A stretch of DNA of 33,278 bases from positions 1 to 33,278 of IMG/VR virus record IMGVR_UViG_3300034279_001598; one strand, given 5' to 3'. This DNA comes from a virus. Position 1 is the first letter of the stretch. Each line of letters starts with the position of its first letter. The notes beneath the pieces are model-generated. The model was given only the letters and a program-made list of their open reading frames with translations, ran no database searches and was not told where the DNA came from. Below, in pieces: positions 8,048 to 14,341 of this stretch. The position numbers were made by a program, and so were the translations under genes.

Positions 8048-9505
8048 ATGGGCGGAATGGGTCGATGCTGTTGCACTTGCGAATGCTTGGCGGTCGAGGA
8101 TTTGCCGACCGTTACGATCAGCGGCTACACCGGCGGCGGTTGGAGCGGCACTTGTTGCTACCAGCAAACATTCACGCCGAACACTACGCCGAGTTGGACC
8201 AAGAACTGTAGCGGTTTGCTTTACGACTCAACCTCGACTTCAAATTGCGTTACACAGCACTACGCGGTATTGACGCCAAACTATAGAGGTTACGAAATCA
8301 GTCCAGGCGGTTGCGAGACGCTGCCGGAGGATTTTTGCTGCCCGGAGAGCGTGGAGCACATTGCTACAACCACAACCAGCTTTGAAAGAAAAGCTAGTGC
8401 GTTTTTCGCGCTTTGGCGAAGACCGAAGCATATCATCGTTAGGATAAGCCAAGAGGAAGTGGATTGCGAGGGCGTCGAAGGCCAAACGGGCGGATGCAAG
8501 ATTGTTATCCGGTCTCGATTTGTCTACGAGGCGGTTTCGATGATTTTTCAGCACAGAAGCACAAAGATAGATCAGTCGGTCGAAATGATTAACACGACAT
8601 GCTTTGAGGTAGACGATCGGTATATTGTCGATGTCAATCCGGATCTTGCGCCAACATGCGAAGATATACCGAACGATCCGAACGATGTTTCATCTGTTAA
8701 TTGCAAGCAAACAGCTACGTTTTATTTTGACAGGGTGCAGTATTTTGCAGAAATGCCCGCTGGAGATGTTGATTTTGAAAACGAAGATATTCCAGGGTGC
8801 GAGGCGTCGAGTTGCGACTACGAGCCGTACAACTACGCGAGTTCGGTTTGCGTATTTGGGCCAACTCAAGAAATCAGAGATTATTCATCGTCTGTCTATC
8901 AAGGGCCTTGCGAGTTCACGCCTCCTTGCCACTGCTTTGAGTCGGTTGTCGAGTTGCCGTTTTCAACTAGCTTTCCTGATTTGCAATGCAGCCTCGATTT
9001 TGCAAGCATCCGAACGGGGTGCTTCAATGACCCTTGCAGCGTTCCGGCTTGCGCGGCACTGATCGGCGATATTTGCGGCAACCCAGGCGACCCGACTCCG
9101 GTTTTTGAATGCCCTGAATTGCTGGAGCCTAACGGATTCGACTACGTTTGCCCTACGCCTTTTAGGGAGGTAGATGGACTTGGCTCAGGGTGCAATGAAA
9201 TTACGAATGACGAAAGCGGTCAGCTTAGATATAGCGGGTGTGGATGCAGTGGTTACGCAAGCCCAAACCAGCTTGAAAACATCAGGCCGTTTTTAGATAT
9301 CTCAGATTGTTTCGAGGGAAATTGCAGTGGCGATTGCTGCCGAGAGTTTGACGACTGCCCTTGCTGCCCCCCAGAGTGTAAGCCCAAGTATTACTCCGAA
9401 GGCCCGTCCGTTATTACCAGCCACAGCCTTACGCAGACTTGCAGCGGCATAACTTCACAATCAATTTGCACAGGGGCTCCATCGTGGACAATCAATCTAG
9501 CCTAA
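8048..9505 (+). CDS. Extremely cysteine-rich virion-region protein (43 Cys in 485 aa)
   Basis: I count 43 cysteines, about 9% of residues, beginning with five in the first 14 residues ('RCCCTCEC') and ending with a dense cluster around residues 428-452 ('CFEGNCSGDCCREFDDCPCC'). No signal peptide or hydrophobic helix is seen. Cysteines are spread over the whole length, often as CC, CxC or CxxC, which suits either a heavily disulfide-bonded extracellular appendage or multiple metal sites. Tyr/Ser/Asp-rich linkers lie between. Location after tape measure and tail-tip genes suggests a tail fibre or host-contact protein. The following gene starts inside its 3' end and looks like a sulfhydryl oxidase, which favours disulfides over zinc. 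No known family is recognised. Confidence 0.75.
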   Translation: MGGMGRCCCTCECLAVEDLPTVTISGYTGGGWSGTCCYQQTFTPNTTPSWTKNCSGLLYDSTSTSNCVTQHYAVLTPNYRGYEISPGGCETLPEDFCCPESVEHIATTTTSFERKASAFFALWRRPKHIIVRISQEEVDCEGVEGQTGGCKIVIRSRFVYEAVSMIFQHRSTKIDQSVEMINTTCFEVDDRYIVDVNPDLAPTCEDIPNDPNDVSSVNCKQTATFYFDRVQYFAEMPAGDVDFENEDIPGCEASSCDYEPYNYASSVCVFGPTQEIRDYSSSVYQGPCEFTPPCHCFESVVELPFSTSFPDLQCSLDFASIRTGCFNDPCSVPACAALIGDICGNPGDPTPVFECPELLEPNGFDYVCPTPFREVDGLGSGCNEITNDESGQLRYSGCGCSGYASPNQLENIRPFLDISDCFEGNCSGDCCREFDDCPCCPPECKPKYYSEGPSVITSHSLTQTCSGITSQSICTGAPSWTINLA

Positions 9506-9945
9506 ACATCAACATGGATGGAACGCCGTTTACTCCAGGCAAGCCAGCACAGCCTAGATCCTTCACGATTACGATGCAGGGCGATCCACCGCCAACGATC
9601 AGCCAGGAGCAAGTCAACGCGAAGCGGATCGAGCGAACAATCAAGCAGGGCCAATTCGCTTGGTCAAAGCTTCATTCCTATCGCGGCTGCGATCCTCAGT
9701 GGCTCGATATCTGGCAGTACCTAATCCCTCAGCGGTGCGATTGCAAAGACGGCTATCAGCGAATCCTAGCCGAGATGCCCCCCGACTTCTCATCCCCCGA
9801 AGCATTTTTCGCCTGGGGCGTAGCACTTCACAACGCAGTCAACGCGAAGCTTGGCAAGCCTGAAATCACGATCGATGAAGCCTGTAAAATCTGGAGGAAC
9901 TCAGATGGCTTGGAAGTTAAAACGGATATCAACGAACGTCCATGA
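9484..9945 (+). CDS. ERV/ALR-like sulfhydryl oxidase-fold protein
   Basis: 153 aa from the GTG at 9484 (AGGGG 7 nt upstream), overlapping the Cys-rich gene by 22 nt; ATG 9514 is an alternative. Residues ~60-140 align with the FAD-dependent ERV/ALR family: 'WSKLHSY' (W60, H64) corresponds to the family's W-x3-H, and 'WGVALHNAVNAKLGKPE' (residues 111-127) closely matches the flavin-binding HN-x-VN-x2-LGK signature of ALR. Where the family has a catalytic CxxC, this protein has C85-x-C87 ('IPQRCDCKDG'), plus C69 and C134. ERV/ALR enzymes pass electrons from thiols to oxygen and create disulfides. The function here is inferred; the CxC could be active or degenerate. It overlaps the next gene by 41 nt. 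Confidence 0.66.
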   Translation: MDNQSSLNINMDGTPFTPGKPAQPRSFTITMQGDPPPTISQEQVNAKRIERTIKQGQFAWSKLHSYRGCDPQWLDIWQYLIPQRCDCKDGYQRILAEMPPDFSSPEAFFAWGVALHNAVNAKLGKPEITIDEACKIWRNSDGLEVKTDINERP

Positions 9946-10783
9946 AATAACGATCGATCTAAACCGAAACAAAGACTGGGAGCAATGGGTCTTGCTCCGG
10001 TCGGATGTTCACCACGACAACCCAAAGTGCGACCAAGACCTAGAGCGGCAACACTTGCAAGAGGCTCTTGAGTACGACGCACCCGTCATTGACAACGGCG
10101 ATCTATTCTGCGCGATGCAAGGCCGGTGGGATAAGCGAGCGGATAAATCAGCACTCAGGCCAGAGCATCAAGGGAGCAACTATTTCGACCTGTTGGTTGA
10201 GACTGCAGCGGACTTTTACGGGCCATTCAAATCTCACCTAGCGGTACTCGGCAGGGGTAACCATGAAACGGCAATGACCAAGGCGCACGAGACGGATTTA
10301 ACCGATCGGCTTGCGTCGCGCTTAAGGCATCGCGGCGGTATCGCTGAGGCGAGCGGATACGGCGGTTGGGTTATATTCCGATTTGCAGACTCGAAACAAT
10401 CAGGCAGGGCAGCGTTCAAAGATATGGTAATGCTCTATCACTACCACGGGACCGGCGGCGGCGGGCCAGTGACGCGCGGAACGATTCAAACAAATCGGCT
10501 AGCAGTATTCACGCCCGATGCAAATATCGTATTAACCGGACATACTCACGATGAATGGCAAATGCCGATCAGGCGGCAACGGATCACGATCTACGGCGGC
10601 TTGTATCACGATGAGCAACTGCATATCCGAGTGCCTGGATATAAAGACGCTTGGGGCGATGGCGACGGTGGATGGGAAGTCGAAAAGATGCTCGGGCCAA
10701 AGAATATCGGCTCGGCATGGCTTAAATTTTGGTGGGACTGGAAGAATGGTTGCGTTCGGTATGATTCGCAGAGGGCTAAATAA
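9905..10783 (+). CDS. Calcineurin-like metallophosphoesterase
   Basis: 292 aa from ATG 9905 (GAGGA upstream); an ATG at 9851 is rejected as overlapping more deeply. The five metal-binding blocks of the family are visible in order: D34-x-H36 ('SDVHHD'), G65-D66 ('DNGDLF'), G-N119-H120-E121, H179/H181 ('YHYHGTGGGG') and G212-H213-T-H215. Length and motif set are complete, so an active di-metal phosphoesterase is expected. Substrate is unknown: phage members may act on nucleotides, cyclic nucleotides or DNA ends. It lies in a transition between virion genes and the small early-type genes and is followed with no gap by the HExxH gene. Confidence 0.85.
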   Translation: MAWKLKRISTNVHEITIDLNRNKDWEQWVLLRSDVHHDNPKCDQDLERQHLQEALEYDAPVIDNGDLFCAMQGRWDKRADKSALRPEHQGSNYFDLLVETAADFYGPFKSHLAVLGRGNHETAMTKAHETDLTDRLASRLRHRGGIAEASGYGGWVIFRFADSKQSGRAAFKDMVMLYHYHGTGGGGPVTRGTIQTNRLAVFTPDANIVLTGHTHDEWQMPIRRQRITIYGGLYHDEQLHIRVPGYKDAWGDGDGGWEVEKMLGPKNIGSAWLKFWWDWKNGCVRYDSQRAK

Positions 10784-11047
10784 ATGAAAGCCATAATCCG
10801 CAAGCAAACTTGGACAATCCGCGACGACACGCGACCCGATGAGTTCGGCTATTGCGACCTCGAAGGGGACCGAGGCCAGCCTAGAACGATCGGCATCCGC
10901 TCAGGGATCGACGAGGGGCAAGACCTGGACACAACGCTTCACGAGTGCTTGCACGCAGCGTTGCCAGACCTGTCCGAAGATGCGGTGACGGAGATAGCTA
11001 GCGACCTAGCCAGGGTGCTTTTGGCCCGTGGTTTCGGGCGATCCTAG
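10784..11047 (+). CDS. Small HExxH-motif protein (putative zincin-like)
   Basis: 87 aa, ATG directly after the phosphoesterase stop. It contains H53-E54-C-L-H57 inside 'DTTLHECLHAALPDLSEDA', a zinc-peptidase-type HExxH with an acidic residue later in the same helix-turn region. Small proteins of this pattern occur in many phages, often unlinked to a known substrate. The third ligand is not certain, so protease activity is only possible. An intergenic region with a promoter follows. Confidence 0.7.
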   Translation: MKAIIRKQTWTIRDDTRPDEFGYCDLEGDRGQPRTIGIRSGIDEGQDLDTTLHECLHAALPDLSEDAVTEIASDLARVLLARGFGRS

Positions 11048-11116
11048 CCACCTAGCCAAAAAAACCGCAATCTTTTTTCCCTGCGTTTTCGTTGGCGAAA
11101 CGCATGTTTCGGAAAA

Positions 11117-11176
11117 ACTTCCATATCTTTTTGGATAAAGGTGTTGATCTTTATTCGGAGTGGCGATAATATACAC
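11117..11176 (+). promoter_or_regulatory. Promoter block P1 (sigma70-type), copy 1 of 2
   Basis: TTGATC (11144-11149), 17-nt spacer, TAATAT (11167-11172); GATAAT at 11165 is an alternative -10. The block 'AACTTCC..ATCTTTT' upstream (from 11117) and 'GATAATATACACACGT' downstream are repeated at the second promoter. It would drive the small-gene operon starting at 11229. The gene-free stretch 11048-11228 holds only this promoter and its leader. Confidence 0.65.
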
Positions 11177-11228
11177 ACGTCGGAAGCAATTGAGACGACC
11201 GACGCAACGCAAACCGGAGACGACAAAG

Positions 11229-11414
11229 ATGAAAACCAAAACCGACAGCAAGGGGCGAACCTGGAGCTACAACGATGCGGAAGGAAGCTGGACCAGCGGA
11301 GACAACACAATCGGATGCGGTCGACGCAACGGGTCGAAGTGGCAAGTATGGGACGGTCCAGCCAAGGGCCACTACGAGTACCCAACACTCAAGGCAGCAA
11401 TGGAAGCCTGCTAA
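11229..11414 (+). CDS. Small protein of unknown function
   Basis: 61 aa; ATG 9 nt after GGAG in an ACCGGAGACGA leader. Rich in Gly, Trp, Ser and charged residues ('GRTWSYNDAEGSWTSGDN'), with no hydrophobic segment. It looks like a small soluble beta protein. First gene after promoter P1, so probably expressed early. Its stop TAA is followed in the +1 frame by a zinc-ribbon sequence. Confidence 0.7.
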   Translation: MKTKTDSKGRTWSYNDAEGSWTSGDNTIGCGRRNGSKWQVWDGPAKGHYEYPTLKAAMEAC

Positions 11415-11499
11415 GTGCGACAGATGCGGCGGGACTCTCGAAGAATGGGAGTCCCGCAGGTGCGAGGGGTGCGGAATACTAAAAGGCGGCATGGAGTAG
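11275..11499 (+). CDS. Zinc-ribbon ORF overlapping the previous gene (start uncertain)
   Basis: This frame ends with C48-x2-C51 ... C63-x2-C66 ('KCDRCGGTLEEWESRRCEGCG'), a clear zinc-ribbon. Only this C-terminal part lies beyond the previous gene's stop; the only in-frame start I find is ATG 11275, which would overlap the previous gene by 140 nt. Two readings are possible: a separate 74-aa protein, or a +1 slip at 'GCC TGC TAA', which would append the ribbon to the 61-aa protein as '...EACKCDRCGG'. The ribbon is too regular to be chance, but its mode of expression is unsolved. Confidence 0.45.
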   Translation: MRKEAGPAETTQSDAVDATGRSGKYGTVQPRATTSTQHSRQQWKPAKCDRCGGTLEEWESRRCEGCGILKGGME

Positions 11500-11504
11500 T
11501 CTTA

Positions 11505-11693
11505 ATGGACAAGCAAACAGCGGAAGTCTTTTTTTGGATGGCGGAATTTATTAGCGACCGATCGCAGTGGTTCACTCTTTGCAAGTATCTAGAGGAGCGC
11601 GGGGTATTGCCGGATCAGATCGCAACGGCGTACAACAAAGCCGCCGAAAGCAGCGGCCACTCCGCAAGGCTAGCCCCGCAAGATTGCGAATAA
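11505..11693 (+). CDS. Small helical protein of unknown function
   Basis: 62 aa from ATG 11505, with GGAG 8 nt upstream. Predicted helices at residues ~3-35 with aromatic residues ('VFFWMAEFISDRSQWFTL'), then 'EERGVLPDQIATAYNKAAE'. No known motif. It is the last gene before the second promoter block. Confidence 0.62.
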   Translation: MDKQTAEVFFWMAEFISDRSQWFTLCKYLEERGVLPDQIATAYNKAAESSGHSARLAPQDCE

Positions 11694-11694
11694 A

Positions 11695-11760
11695 AAACTT
11701 CCGCATCTTTTCCCGAAAACCTGTTGACCTTTAGTTTACCGCCCGATAATATACACACGT
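11695..11760 (+). promoter_or_regulatory. Promoter block P2 (sigma70-type), copy 2 of 2
   Basis: TTGACC (11724-11729), 17-nt spacer, TAATAT (11747-11752). It shares the upstream 'AACTTCCGCATCTTTT' element and the 'GATAATATACACACGT' start region with P1, and its leader ends in the same 'ACCGGAGACGAT' ribosome binding site. It drives the small genes from 11805. Confidence 0.65.
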
Positions 11761-11804
11761 ACAGCAAGTCGCTGACGCAAACCACTAACCGGAGACGATG
11801 AACG

Positions 11805-11966
11805 ATGACCTACTCAAGAGCTTGCGAACTACTCGGATTTACGACGCCTAAATCACTTGCGGCTAATGCGATGCTTGCCGAGTCGCGACTCAGGGCCTAC
11901 ATGGGCAACCGGGTTGCCTTGCGATACCTTGTAGCTTGCGAAATCTTGATTCAAGCAGCACGCTAG
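11805..11966 (+). CDS. Small protein of unknown function (53 aa)
   Basis: 53 aa, ATG 11805 placed 10 nt after GGAG, as at the other GGAGACGA leaders; an overlapping ATG at 11798 gives only a 17-codon ORF. Residues 1-20 ('TYSRACELLGFTTPKSLAAN') are followed by a basic helix and 'VALRYLVACEILIQAAR'. The first part could be a small helix-turn-helix-like segment, but this is speculative. A terminator-like structure follows. Confidence 0.6.
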   Translation: MTYSRACELLGFTTPKSLAANAMLAESRLRAYMGNRVALRYLVACEILIQAAR

Positions 11967-11977
11967 CCCACTAACCG

Positions 11978-12010
11978 GCCGACAACGGCGAAACCCTTCG
12001 GGGTCTTTTT
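11978..12010 (+). terminator. Hairpin terminator with UUCG tetraloop
   Basis: ACCC-TTCG-GGGT (11993-12004) is followed by CTTTTT; a second small hairpin, GCCG-ACAA-CGGC (11978-11989), precedes it. The stem is short, but the UUCG loop is unusually stable. It probably attenuates transcription from P2. Confidence 0.5.
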
Positions 12011-12041
12011 GCTCACACTTTTTTGGAGACGATAAACGATG
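12011..12041 (+). repeat. Repeated leader/ribosome binding module, copy A
   Basis: GCTCACAC-TTTTTT-GGAGACGATAAACG-ATG. A near-identical copy lies at 12302-12332 and shorter versions (GGAGACGA or GGAGATTG followed by the ATG 9-10 nt later) lead genes 11229, 11805 and 14342. The T6 run directly ahead of the Shine-Dalgarno may be an upstream pyrimidine enhancer. Confidence 0.6.
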
Positions 12042-12263
12042 AGCAATCCGACAACCACAATCGAAATTTACGTCACGCCAACGGGCGGCTTTGCCTTGAC
12101 TCAAAGCGGCAAGGGCAAGCGATGGCCGACAAGCTCTTTCGGTCCGTTCGATGGCTTCGCAACCCGAGCAGAGGCCGAGCAGCGTAAATCGGACATTGAG
12201 ACGGGCCGATGGCAAGACACCTCAAAGCGGATCCCTGTAGGGTTCAGCCCGATCAACAGCTAA
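12039..12263 (+). CDS. Small protein of unknown function (74 aa)
   Basis: Starts at the ATG of repeated leader copy A. The N-terminal half is a probable beta hairpin ('TTTIEIYVTPTGGFALTQ') followed by basic 'GKGKRWPTSSFGPFDGFATRAEAEQRK', a layout like small single-stranded-fold proteins that accompany early phage operons. The FGPF-x-GF-x-TRAEA segment suggests strand-turn-helix. No catalytic motif is seen. Confidence 0.68.
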   Translation: MSNPTTTIEIYVTPTGGFALTQSGKGKRWPTSSFGPFDGFATRAEAEQRKSDIETGRWQDTSKRIPVGFSPINS

Positions 12264-12301
12264 CTTACCAACCGCCCCCCTGCCGGGATGGGCTCCGGTT
12301 T
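12264..12301 (+). other. Possible attenuator hairpin before the second leader copy
   Basis: AACC-GCCC pairs with GGGC-(tcc)-GGTT across the spacer, placing a GC-rich stem before the TTTTTT of the next leader. The bulge and the distance to the T run make it weaker than the UUCG terminator. Confidence 0.3.
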
Positions 12302-12332
12302 ACTCAACACTTTTTTGGAGACGATGAAGATG
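12302..12332 (+). repeat. Repeated leader/ribosome binding module, copy B
   Basis: ACTCAACAC-TTTTTT-GGAGACGATGAAG-ATG. It differs from copy A by a few bases only. The spacing in the other copies points to ATG 12330, not ATG 12324, as the start it serves. Confidence 0.6.
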
Positions 12333-12620
12333 AACAGTCCACTACAAACCAGCCTAATCGAAGCAATCAGAGCCAAGCGGGAAATTATTCGAGCCACATT
12401 CAAGGACGGATTGCTGGTCTGCGAAGTGACAGTATTCAAGGCTGGCGGCAAAAAGCAGACTCAAAAGTTTGCCTTTGCATTCGACGACGCTGAGGCTTGC
12501 ATGGGTGCTAGGCTTATCCAGTCGAGTGTCAAAGGGACTTACGCTCACCACTACGCCGACGATGTTTTTAATGCCTACCTTGAGTGGGACGAAATCACTA
12601 GCAAGATGCTTTCGGTTTGA
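12330..12620 (+). CDS. Small protein of unknown function (96 aa)
   Basis: Start chosen at ATG 12330 by analogy with the other GGAGACGA leaders; ATG 12324 is in frame. Residues ~5-20 form a helix ('LQTSLIEAIRAKREII'), then strands ('LLVCEVTVFKAGGKKQTQKFAFAF') and a C-terminal helical region. No family recognised; it resembles small soluble early proteins. Confidence 0.68.
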   Translation: MNSPLQTSLIEAIRAKREIIRATFKDGLLVCEVTVFKAGGKKQTQKFAFAFDDAEACMGARLIQSSVKGTYAHHYADDVFNAYLEWDEITSKMLSV

Positions 12621-12639
12621 CCCACAGCAAGCCTAACCC

Positions 12640-12849
12640 ATGAAACCTTGCACCAAATGCACCCTTACCAAGCCCCTCTCGGAGTTCCGGCGATCCAACC
12701 GGACCAAGGATGGGCTAGACACTCAATGCAAAGCCTGCCGACAGGCCAAGGCCAAGACGGCAGAGGCACGAAACAACCCATCGACGCGGGCTAATTGGGC
12801 TCGCGGGACGATGGCGAATCTACACCTAACTGAGAGGGATTATTCGTGA
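12640..12849 (+). CDS. Treble-clef type zinc-finger protein
   Basis: 69 aa. C4-x2-C7 then C30-x2-C33 with 'KPLSEFRRSNRTKDGL' between them matches the N-terminal zinc-finger segment found in many HNH endonucleases and phage recombination-endonuclease-like proteins. The HNH part itself is absent, so it is either a stand-alone finger or a truncated endonuclease. Its ribosome binding site is weak. It ends in a GTGA overlap with the next gene. Confidence 0.7.
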   Translation: MKPCTKCTLTKPLSEFRRSNRTKDGLDTQCKACRQAKAKTAEARNNPSTRANWARGTMANLHLTERDYS

Positions 12850-13079
12850 AGAAAACTAACATGGAATTGGTCGAAGATATCCGCCGATCCGGGCAGGCGA
12901 TCGACGAGAATTGGGACTGGGCCTTTTGCTTGAGCGGCACTGTCAACTTGGGAGGCCTGGAAAAGGTCGAAAGCCATGCCAACGCACTGGCGATCTACTG
13001 CAAGCTACTACGGCAGCGGCTCGAAGCGCAAGACCCGGCGATCCAACACTTACGCAAAACACTACAGGAGGGCGAATAA
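12846..13079 (+). CDS. Small protein of unknown function (77 aa)
   Basis: GTG start overlapping the previous stop (GTGA). Two helices dominate ('MELVEDIRRSGQAID' and 'ANALAIYCKLLRQRLEAQD'), separated by a Trp-containing turn. No motif recognised. Stop and next start overlap as TAATG. Confidence 0.68.
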   Translation: MKKTNMELVEDIRRSGQAIDENWDWAFCLSGTVNLGGLEKVESHANALAIYCKLLRQRLEAQDPAIQHLRKTLQEGE

Positions 13080-13321
13080 TGGTTTCGATCACGCACGATT
13101 GGGATGAAGAGGACTACGCAGCGACCCTTGAGCAGGCCTACGCCGAATACCGCGAGGCTTGCTACAAGGGCAAGGAGTTGCCACCATCGCAAAATCGAGA
13201 GATACGGCAGGCGTTTTTAAGCGGTATCCATTGGTTGAATTGTCGCGACGATTACTGCCCCGACGAGGTATTGGCGGCAACGGACAAGCTTTTGAGAGTG
13301 AATTTAACGGAGGGCGAATAA
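13079..13321 (+). CDS. Small protein of unknown function (80 aa)
   Basis: ATG in TAATG, with GGAGG 7 nt upstream. Acidic helical N-terminus ('WDEEDYAATLEQAYAEYREA') and a C-terminal 'WLNCRDDYCPDEVLAATDKLL'. Ends with LTEGE* and TAATG to the next gene, the same junction text (GGAGGGCGAATAATGG) as the preceding gene end, suggesting local duplication of the junction. Confidence 0.68.
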   Translation: MVSITHDWDEEDYAATLEQAYAEYREACYKGKELPPSQNREIRQAFLSGIHWLNCRDDYCPDEVLAATDKLLRVNLTEGE

Positions 13322-13704
13322 TGGCAGATCAAATCCCGGGCGTACCGGAGGGATGGGAGTTGGTAAGGATCGGCAAGCCTGAGATTGGCGAATGGTTTAT
13401 TAACGGGCTAGACGATCTCGTTCGAGCGATCGACGACAACCACTTTTATGGATGCGTCATCATTCGCAAGATCGAGAAGCCCGCGACGTATCGACATTTT
13501 GCGAATGCGGAAGAGTACTTGCCTCACTGGGGCAAGCCGATTCGCTTAAAGGGCGGTGCAGGCTTCGATAGCGTGGTCAGCACTAGCGATCTGGGCGTAT
13601 ACGTTGCGAGCGGCACCAAGACCGTCTGGTACTCGATGGGAGAGGCTTTTGCGAAGCTTACCTTTGCCGACGGAACCCCCTTTGGAGTGCGGATTGATGA
13701 ATAA
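13321..13704 (+). CDS. Protein of unknown function (127 aa)
   Basis: Starts in a TAATG overlap. 'GVPEGWELVRIGKPEIGEWF' near the start is a common opening of phage and planctomycete-type hypothetical proteins (P-x-G-W-E-L-V-x-x-G.P..GE) in which 'PEGWE' repeats head small domains. The rest is mixed alpha/beta with 'HWGKPIRLKGGAG'. Function unknown. Confidence 0.66.
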   Translation: MADQIPGVPEGWELVRIGKPEIGEWFINGLDDLVRAIDDNHFYGCVIIRKIEKPATYRHFANAEEYLPHWGKPIRLKGGAGFDSVVSTSDLGVYVASGTKTVWYSMGEAFAKLTFADGTPFGVRIDE

Positions 13705-13957
13705 CCCAACTGTCAACGTGAACACAACGCAACCAGCCGACTGGGCAGAGTTCATACGCAATGCGGCATCGGTCGAGGGCATCGAGCTTTCGGCGTTCTA
13801 CGGTTTCGCGGCAGTCGATCGGGCTATTAGGGTGATGCAAATGGACCCGGCGAAAGCATGGGCAACGCTCAGCGAGCGAAAGCGAGGGCGGCCAGCCCGG
13901 TATGACCCTGCGAAAGCTCCAGCAGTGAAACGAAAGCGAGGGCGGGCCAATGGATGA
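13697..13957 (+). CDS. Small DNA-binding candidate with AT-hook motifs
   Basis: 86 aa from ATG 13697, with GGAG 9 nt upstream. Residues 15-60 are helical; the tail has two AT-hook-like cores, R63-G-R-P66 ('RKRGRPAR') and R81-G-R-A84 ('KRKRGRANG'). AT-hooks bind the minor groove of AT-rich DNA. The gene could encode a small regulator or nucleoid-type protein. The assignment rests on the hooks alone. Confidence 0.62.
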   Translation: MNNPTVNVNTTQPADWAEFIRNAASVEGIELSAFYGFAAVDRAIRVMQMDPAKAWATLSERKRGRPARYDPAKAPAVKRKRGRANG

Positions 13958-14321
13958 GTTTTATTTGTTGGTCACGGCAACGCGAAAGCGGGTTAAGGGC
14001 TCGAAGCTACGCCAGACGCCGAAGAGAAAAACGCGGATAACGAGGGTGGCGAAATGCACGCTCGACAAGGTTTCAGTTTACGGCGGCGCTATTACTGGCT
14101 GGTGGTTTAAGATCGAGATTTACGACAGCCCTTTTCGAGGGATGCTTGACGCGGTTTTTGTTGGCGTATCTTCCGACCCCGGCGTAAGGGCAGCGGAAGC
14201 ATTGGCCGAGCGAATGGTATCGGGCTTGTCCCTTGCCAGCGGCGTGAAATGGGAGGCTCAATGCGGGCCCATCGATGCCGACGATGCGGCGTTACTTAGG
14301 ATCGAACTGGAAGTTGTTTAA
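13950..14321 (+). CDS. Protein of unknown function (123 aa)
   Basis: Overlaps the AT-hook gene by 8 nt. The N-terminal 40 residues are very basic ('RKRVKGSKLRQTPKRKTRIT'), and the remainder alternates strands and one helix ('GVRAAEALAERMVSGLSL'). A nucleic-acid-binding role is possible from charge, but no domain is recognised. Confidence 0.64.
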   Translation: MDEFYLLVTATRKRVKGSKLRQTPKRKTRITRVAKCTLDKVSVYGGAITGWWFKIEIYDSPFRGMLDAVFVGVSSDPGVRAAEALAERMVSGLSLASGVKWEAQCGPIDADDAALLRIELEVV

Positions 14322-14341
14322 CCTTTTTGGAGATTGAAACG

